Assembly: GCA_001430745.1 (NCBI GenBank)
Contig: KQ481938.1
Coordinates: 1,149,951 to 1,160,745, forward strand
Length of the DNA: 10,795 bases
Reading direction: 5' to 3'
Source of the DNA: Auxenochlorella pyrenoidosa
Taxonomy: Eukaryota; Chlorophyta; Trebouxiophyceae; Chlorellales; Chlorellaceae
The position numbers were made by a program, and so were the translations under genes. Shown here piece after piece: positions 6,868 through 10,795 of this stretch. Within the stretch, counting starts at the first letter, position 1; every line of letters begins with the position of its first letter. The notes below the pieces were generated by a model that was not told the DNA's origin, searched no databases, and worked only from the letters and a program-made list of their open reading frames with translations.

Positions 6868-9267
6868 ATGCTGTGCAAGCGCTCTGGGTGCCTCGTTAGC
6901 GCCTCAGAGGCGCTACTCTTGCTGGCTCTAGTGCTAGGGCTGGGCAGCAGCGCTGCTCTATTCGCTGATGACGGTTCCGTCCCTATTATAGATGAAAGCA
7001 ACTTTGACGCCGTCGTCCGACAGAGCCCTGTACCTGTTCTTGTCGTGAGCGCTTCTGTTCTGCTGCCTGCGTCCTGTGATGCTATCTCCAGAGCTACTTC
7101 AGCATCTTAGTTTCCTGAAAGTCGCGTGCACGCTCGCCGGCAGCCTGATCTGTTGCCTCTGTCCTGCTTGCCGCAGCACCGCCAGCCCCAGCGCACCGCC
7201 ACTCGCGCCATTGTCCGCTATTGCTTTCCCTTTTGCTCGCAGAAATTCTTTGTGGATATCGATGGTCACTGCCGGGAGCTGGCAGAGCCATATGCCGAGG
7301 CAGCAGCGGAACTCCAGGTAATGGGCAGCCCAGGCCATGCGGGCGCGGTGCTCCCCCACCAGACCAGCTGCTTGTGATCCTGCCACTGCGCAGCCCACCA
7401 CATGCTGTCCCGCAACCACCACGACAGAGCTGCTGACGTCACGCAACCTGTGGCGATGCAGGGCGTCGTGCCGTTCCTGGCGGTGAGGTGCAGGCACGTG
7501 GACGACCCGCCCTTCTGCGCCCAGTTCAACATCAAGGTGGGCGCCCTGTGGGATGTCCTCTGTGTTGCAGCACGGCAGCATGTCGGTTCGAAATTGCCTG
7601 TACCGACGGCATCTAGCTAATGTGCACGAATCGATGCATCTGTGCGTGAGCTTGTCTTGGGTGGAGGCATGCAGCCAAGTCGAGCCTTCTCCTGCCTCCG
7701 CAGCGCTTCCCCACCATTCACATGTACAGACCAGGAGAAGGGCAGCCGCAGCACCTGCACATCCCCACCGCCCACGAGCACCGCCTCAGCGCACGCCAGC
7801 TGCGCGACGCAGCGCTGGGTGGGTGGCTCCTGAAGTGATGCACCCACTGCACAGCTTGGCTGCTGTTGGGCCAATACAGATCTGCGGTTGGCTGGTCCTC
7901 TCCTCCTGCGCTCCTAAGCCGCGCATTCTGGCATCACTTAGCGCCTAACGCCGTTCCGCCACCGACTCTAACCCTCCATGCTCCGAGGAGCGCAGGCCTG
8001 CTGACCGAGGAGCACGTCAAGCACTTCCACAGCCCCTCGGACGCCGTGTCTTGGCTCGAGGCGCCAGGCACCAAGGTGCGGGCACGCCACTCACGGCTTC
8101 CTTTGTCGGCGCATGCGTGCAGGCCTGCTGCAGCCCGCTGCTGAGCCCATCATGCCCGAGGAGGGCTCTGCAGCGCCGCCCAAGGGTCGGGGTGTGTGAC
8201 CTCTACATGGCTCAGCTTTGGCGCAGGCGGCACCCCCCCAGCCAACGCTGTGCACGTGATCCCGCCTCGCTCCTTGCATTTGTGGCCTCCTTCCGTACTG
8301 GTGCGCAGCCGGGGCGTTGCCTTCCCCCCCGCATGATGTCAGAGACGGCTCAGTCTCTGGGACTGAGCCATCCTACTCACAAACCCTCCCCCGCTGCCCG
8401 GCATGGTCTCGCCCCAGGTGGTGCTGGTGTGGCCCCAGGTCCGCGTGACGCCCTGGCTCAAGTCGCTGAGCCAGCGCTTCCACAGGGAGCTCCGGTTTGC
8501 CCAGGTGCGTGGTCAGCTGGTCTGGTGGCTGCTCCAGTTCCTGCCCGACCTCCTGACCCTCCAGCTGCCTCCCTCGGTCCCAGCTCTTCAGCCTGGGTGT
8601 GCCAGAGCCTGCCAACAGAGATATGGCACCTGCAGGCGGCACACCTGCCCGTGCCCCAGCCTGCGCTACCTGCTGTGTCTGCCCTGCCGTGGGCACCCCA
8701 GCGACGGCTGCCAGCTGCTGCTGCTGCTGCGCGAGGCAGCTCCGTCAGCAGGCGCAGCGCTGCCGGCTGGCGCTCCAGCTGGGCCCTTGCGCCGCTGCGT
8801 GCACCGCTGCGTGCAGGTGCGGCGCGTGCCTGACAGCGAGGCGCTGCTGGATCACTACCGCATCACCCAGGTGCCCTCCCTGGCGGCACTGACTGCAGGC
8901 CACCGCAAGGTGGAGTACACAGGTGGAGTACACAGGGGCGGGGCGCCACGGCGCGGGGCGCCTCCACGTGGGCGCATGCCAGGGTGGCTCGGCCGGGCAG
9001 CGGCGCGGGCGGTGGATGCCGCTGGGCGGCTGGCGCCCTCTGTGCGGGCCTGCCTGCCGTGGTGCGTGCAGGGAGCGGCGAGCTGGGTGCATCTGGGGCA
9101 GCTGAGGCCGCTGACCGCATCCTGGCCCTGCCCTGCTGGGCTGTGCAGGTCCGCTGGAGCCCCTGCGAATCCAGGAGTGGCTGCTGGAGCTCATCGCAGC
9201 AGGCCGCAGCAGCAGCAGCGGTGTTGAGGCAGGAGACAGCCAGGGAGCAGCAGAAGGAGAACTCTGA
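6868..9267 (+). CDS. Secreted/ER thioredoxin-fold (PDI-like) protein with DGHC in place of CGHC
   Basis: Eight-exon model: 6868-7044, 7243-7317, 7462-7536, 7704-7818, 7996-8075, 8418-8504, 8817-8922, 9149-9267 (TGA 9265-9267). All splice phases match, giving 277 residues. Residues 1-33 look like a signal peptide (hydrophobic ALLLLALVLGLGSSAALFA). The first thioredoxin domain starts near residue 38: strand SPVPVLVKFFVDIDGHC replaces the usual VEFYAPWCGHC, so the catalytic first Cys is Asp66 and the Trp before it is Ile65, while Cys69 remains. RCRHVDDPPFCAQFNIKRFPT keeps the paired Cys (94, 104) and the cis-Pro loop (P112) of PDI a-domains. A second redox-inactive thioredoxin-like segment follows (VVLVWPQVRVTPWLKSLSQ ... 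ITQVPSLAAL). A two-domain P5/PDI-like protein is the likely family. Without the first Cys, disulfide exchange is unlikely to be conventional; a binding or chaperone role is inferred. The C-terminus EGEL only loosely resembles KDEL. Confidence 0.85.
8076..8417 (+). other. Intron of the PDI-like gene with a perfect hairpin
   Basis: These 342 bases run from donor AAG|GTGCGG to acceptor GCCCCAG|GTG. They contain a nine-base perfect inverted repeat at 8347-8369, about 50 bases before the 3' splice site. I see no coding or tRNA content. Confidence 0.7.
8347..8369. repeat. Intronic perfect hairpin (9-base stem, 5-base loop)
   Basis: GGCTCAGTC (8347-8355) pairs with GACTGAGCC (8361-8369) around TCTGG. 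Its position near the 3' end of the intron could affect branch-point or acceptor choice. Confidence 0.8.
8505..8816 (+). other. Intron of the PDI-like gene, no other content seen
   Basis: These 312 bases run from donor CCAG|GTGCGT to acceptor GCTGCGTGCAG|GTG. A short CTG run lies near 8718-8730, and CGCTGCGTGCA occurs twice just before the acceptor. No nested gene is seen. Confidence 0.7.
8910..8935 (+). repeat. 13-base perfect tandem duplication across a splice donor
   Basis: GTGGAGTACACAG is at 8910-8922 (exon 7 of the PDI-like gene, coding VEYTG) and again at 8923-8935 (start of intron 7). The splice donor ACAG|GTGGAG is formed at the joint of the two copies. Confidence 0.9.
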
Positions 9268-9530
9268 GCACCGCTGCGCGCCTCATGCTGCGGAGACGTG
9301 TGCGCTTGCGGCACTCTCCTTAAACCGTGTGAAAGGCAGTCAAGGCAGTTGTGGAAACATTTTCAGAAGCCCACGGGTGTGCTGGATGGACGGCAGAGTG
9401 GGGGGTTAGGGGTTCAAGGTGGTTTAGGCGCCAGTGGCAAGCGCTGCAGCAGGCCCTGGCGCTCAGCAAGCCGGTTGTCGGGTGGCAGCGTTTGTTCAGC
9501 GTTGTTTGTTTTAGCCGTTGTGCGGGACTC
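9268..9530. other. Convergent intergenic spacer (3' UTRs)
   Basis: These 263 bases lie between the stops of the PDI-like gene and the minus-strand hydratase-like gene. No TGTAA is seen on either strand. A G/T-rich stretch near 9400-9430 contains GGTTAGGGG and GGTTTAGG, which I do not consider telomeric. Confidence 0.65.
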
Positions 9531-10795
9531 TCACTTCTTCTTGCGTGTGCTCGCCGCTGCCCTGCTGCCGCTGGCCGTGCTGCTGCCGCTGCCTGCCGCG
9601 GCCCTGTCCTTGGTCTTCTTGCGTGCCTTGTTGTATCCCACCTGCGCAGCCGGCAAGGGGGGCATGGAGGGGGGCGCATCAGGCTGTCAGTCCACAATGT
9701 TGCGAGGCGCGGATGTGCAGGCGAGCAGGCGCGCTGGCGCGAGCACTTGCTGCGCTCTGGCAGCCCATCCCACCATGAAGGAGGTCCACACGTAGATCCA
9801 GTGCACGTAGAGCCACACCCAGGCAAAGCCCAGGAACTGGAGAGCCTGCAGGGTCGGGCAGGCGGCACCCTTGGGGCGCGTGCACCGCAGCTGCAGGCGT
9901 GCACCCTTGCGGCTACGCGTGCACCGCAGCTGCAGGCTGCGTGCCTCGGGCGTGGCCCTGCCCCTCTCGAGTCCCCCACCCAGCCCCAACACAGCCTGGC
10001 ACACCCCAACCTGCCCGTCCCAGGCGCGCCTGCAGCAGCACCCAGGTTGGGCCCCGCGCCGTTTTCAACTTTCGGCTCAGCTTGAACATGCCCAGCAGCA
10101 GGCAGTGCAGCCGCGACTCGCAAGCGGCGCGGAAGCCTTCGCCCTCCTGCGGAGGCCGGGGCAATGCAGAGCATGAGGCGGCGTAAGATGGGCGCATGGC
10201 GCACGTGGGCACGGCAACCACAGGGCAGAGGCAGCCACTGACGGCCACCCAGAATTGCAAACGGCTAGGGAGCAGGCAGGGACGAGTGAGGAGGCAGGCG
10301 CACTGAATGACAGAGACTGGGCTGCAGGGCCTCTGGTGCACAAGGGCCGCCTGGCCGGCCTGGCAGGCACGCAGGGCGTGGCCTCTGCAGGAAGTTTGCG
10401 AGCCTGGCTGCGCACTCCCAACCCTAGGGACAGGTTGCTGGCAGCGGGCCCTGCACCTGCTGCAGCCCGGCGGGCGCGCCCTGCGCCAGCCCTGCCGCCA
10501 CTGCCTCGAGCAGCAGCAGGTAGTGCTGCTGGCCCGCCAGGCTGCGGTTGACGCGCGCCTGGGCCTCCGCCACGGCGGCGGCGGCCGCCACGAAGCCCTC
10601 GCCACTCTGCTGCATGTGCTGCGACAGCTGCAGCGCGCGCCGGCGCGGCGCGGCGCTGCCCGCCAGCTCCAGCGCCGCGGCCTTTGCGGCGGAGAGCAGC
10701 TGCGAGGGCGGGACGACATTGTCGACCAGGCCAATGGCCAGGCCATCCTCCGCGGGGATGGGCTGCCCGCTGAGCATTAGGTTCAGCGCCTGTGC
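9531..10795 (-). CDS. Enoyl-CoA hydratase-domain protein with C-terminal membrane segment, 5'-partial
   Basis: The minus-strand gene enters from the right edge. Exons: >10795-10457, 10146-10042, 9845-9747, 9641-9531 (TGA 9531-9533); all introns are phase 0, with 217 residues in the window. The first exon (LMLSGQPIPAEDGLAIGLVD then NVVPPSQLLSAAKAAALELA) matches the C-terminal half of the crotonase domain in beta-oxidation multifunctional proteins. LLLLEAVAAGLAQGAPAGLQ plus exon 2 EGEGFRAACESRL align in kind with the hydratase end in plant MFP and bacterial FadB/FadJ. The NAD-binding dehydrogenase half expected next is absent. Instead exon 3 is Trp-rich and hydrophobic (FLGFAWVWLYVHWIYVWTSF) and exon 4 is basic (VGYNKARKKTKDR ... 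STRKKK). The first two exons are secure. The joint to exon 3 uses a weak donor (CCTGG|GTGCTG), so the last two exons could be misjoined or belong to a separate small gene. Likely substrate: 2-enoyl-CoA, probably in peroxisomal beta-oxidation (inference). Confidence 0.7.
9865..9937 (+). repeat. Imperfect 39-base tandem duplication in an intron
   Basis: A 22-base word beginning CGCGTGCACCGCAG occurs at 9877-9898 and 9916-9937. Each copy is preceded by GCACCCTTG (9865-9873 and 9901-9909), with three bases inserted in the second spacer. It lies in the intron between the hydratase and membrane-segment exons. Confidence 0.85.
10147..10456 (-). other. Intron of the hydratase-like gene, no other content seen
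   Basis: These 310 bases separate donor CTGCAGCAG|GTGCAG from acceptor GCCTCCGCAG|GAG. Phase 0 on both sides restores a continuous multifunctional-protein-like sequence. No nested gene is seen. Confidence 0.75.

Noticed and set aside
8333..8369. Possible box C/D snoRNA in the PDI-like gene intron (ATGATGT and CTGA)
   Set aside because: The C box has a mismatch, the spacing is too short, and the CTGA lies inside the hairpin arm.
9400..9430. Telomere-like GGTTAGGGG / GGTTTAGG words
   Set aside because: Only isolated, irregular matches; no tandem TTTAGGG array.
9913..10746. Hydratase frame reading through to a stop at 9913 as the true C-terminus
   Set aside because: The read-through tail after GPTW is low complexity and runs through the tandem repeat, while a phase-0 splice leads to protein-like exons. 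It remains the main alternative.

Overview
This looks like nuclear DNA of a GC-rich, intron-dense unicellular eukaryote. A green alga of the Chlorella/trebouxiophyte type fits best, but that is an inference. The supporting signs are strong GC bias, many spliceosomal introns of about 60-500 bases with GT(GC)-AG borders and CTGCAG-like acceptors, Ala/Gly/Ser/Gln-rich disordered protein regions, and CAG/GCA microsatellites. There are no bacterial operons, no CRISPR array, and no rRNA or tRNA gene that I could recognise. Most long open frames on both strands are GC-rich shadows or run through introns, so I built gene models by matching splice-site phase to protein-like sequence.

Layout. (1) About 1-4276, plus strand: the 3' part of a large gene in seven exons. 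It encodes a coiled-coil/Lys-Glu-rich segment, a Gln-rich linker, a compact RanBP2-like finger fused to a CCCH zinc finger, and a long disordered C-terminus; probably an RNA-binding protein. (2) 4563-6070, minus strand: a four-exon gene for a polytopic membrane protein of unknown function, convergent with gene 1. (3) 6071-6867: a divergent spacer, probably holding both promoters and 5' UTRs, with three neighbouring inverted repeats. (4) 6868-9267, plus strand: an eight-exon gene for a secreted or ER-type thioredoxin-fold (PDI-like) protein whose CGHC active site reads DGHC. (5) 9531-10795, minus strand: the 3' part of a gene with the end of an enoyl-CoA hydratase domain of the multifunctional beta-oxidation protein type, followed in the best splice model by a Trp-rich membrane segment and a Lys-rich tail. 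It is convergent with gene 4.

I see no sign that the four genes form one pathway; this looks like ordinary nuclear gene order. The most notable points are the single-cysteine PDI-like domain, the apparent hydratase-membrane-anchor arrangement, the shortened CxC knuckles of the zinc finger, and a GC-AG intron of frame-preserving length that starts in a tandem repeat.
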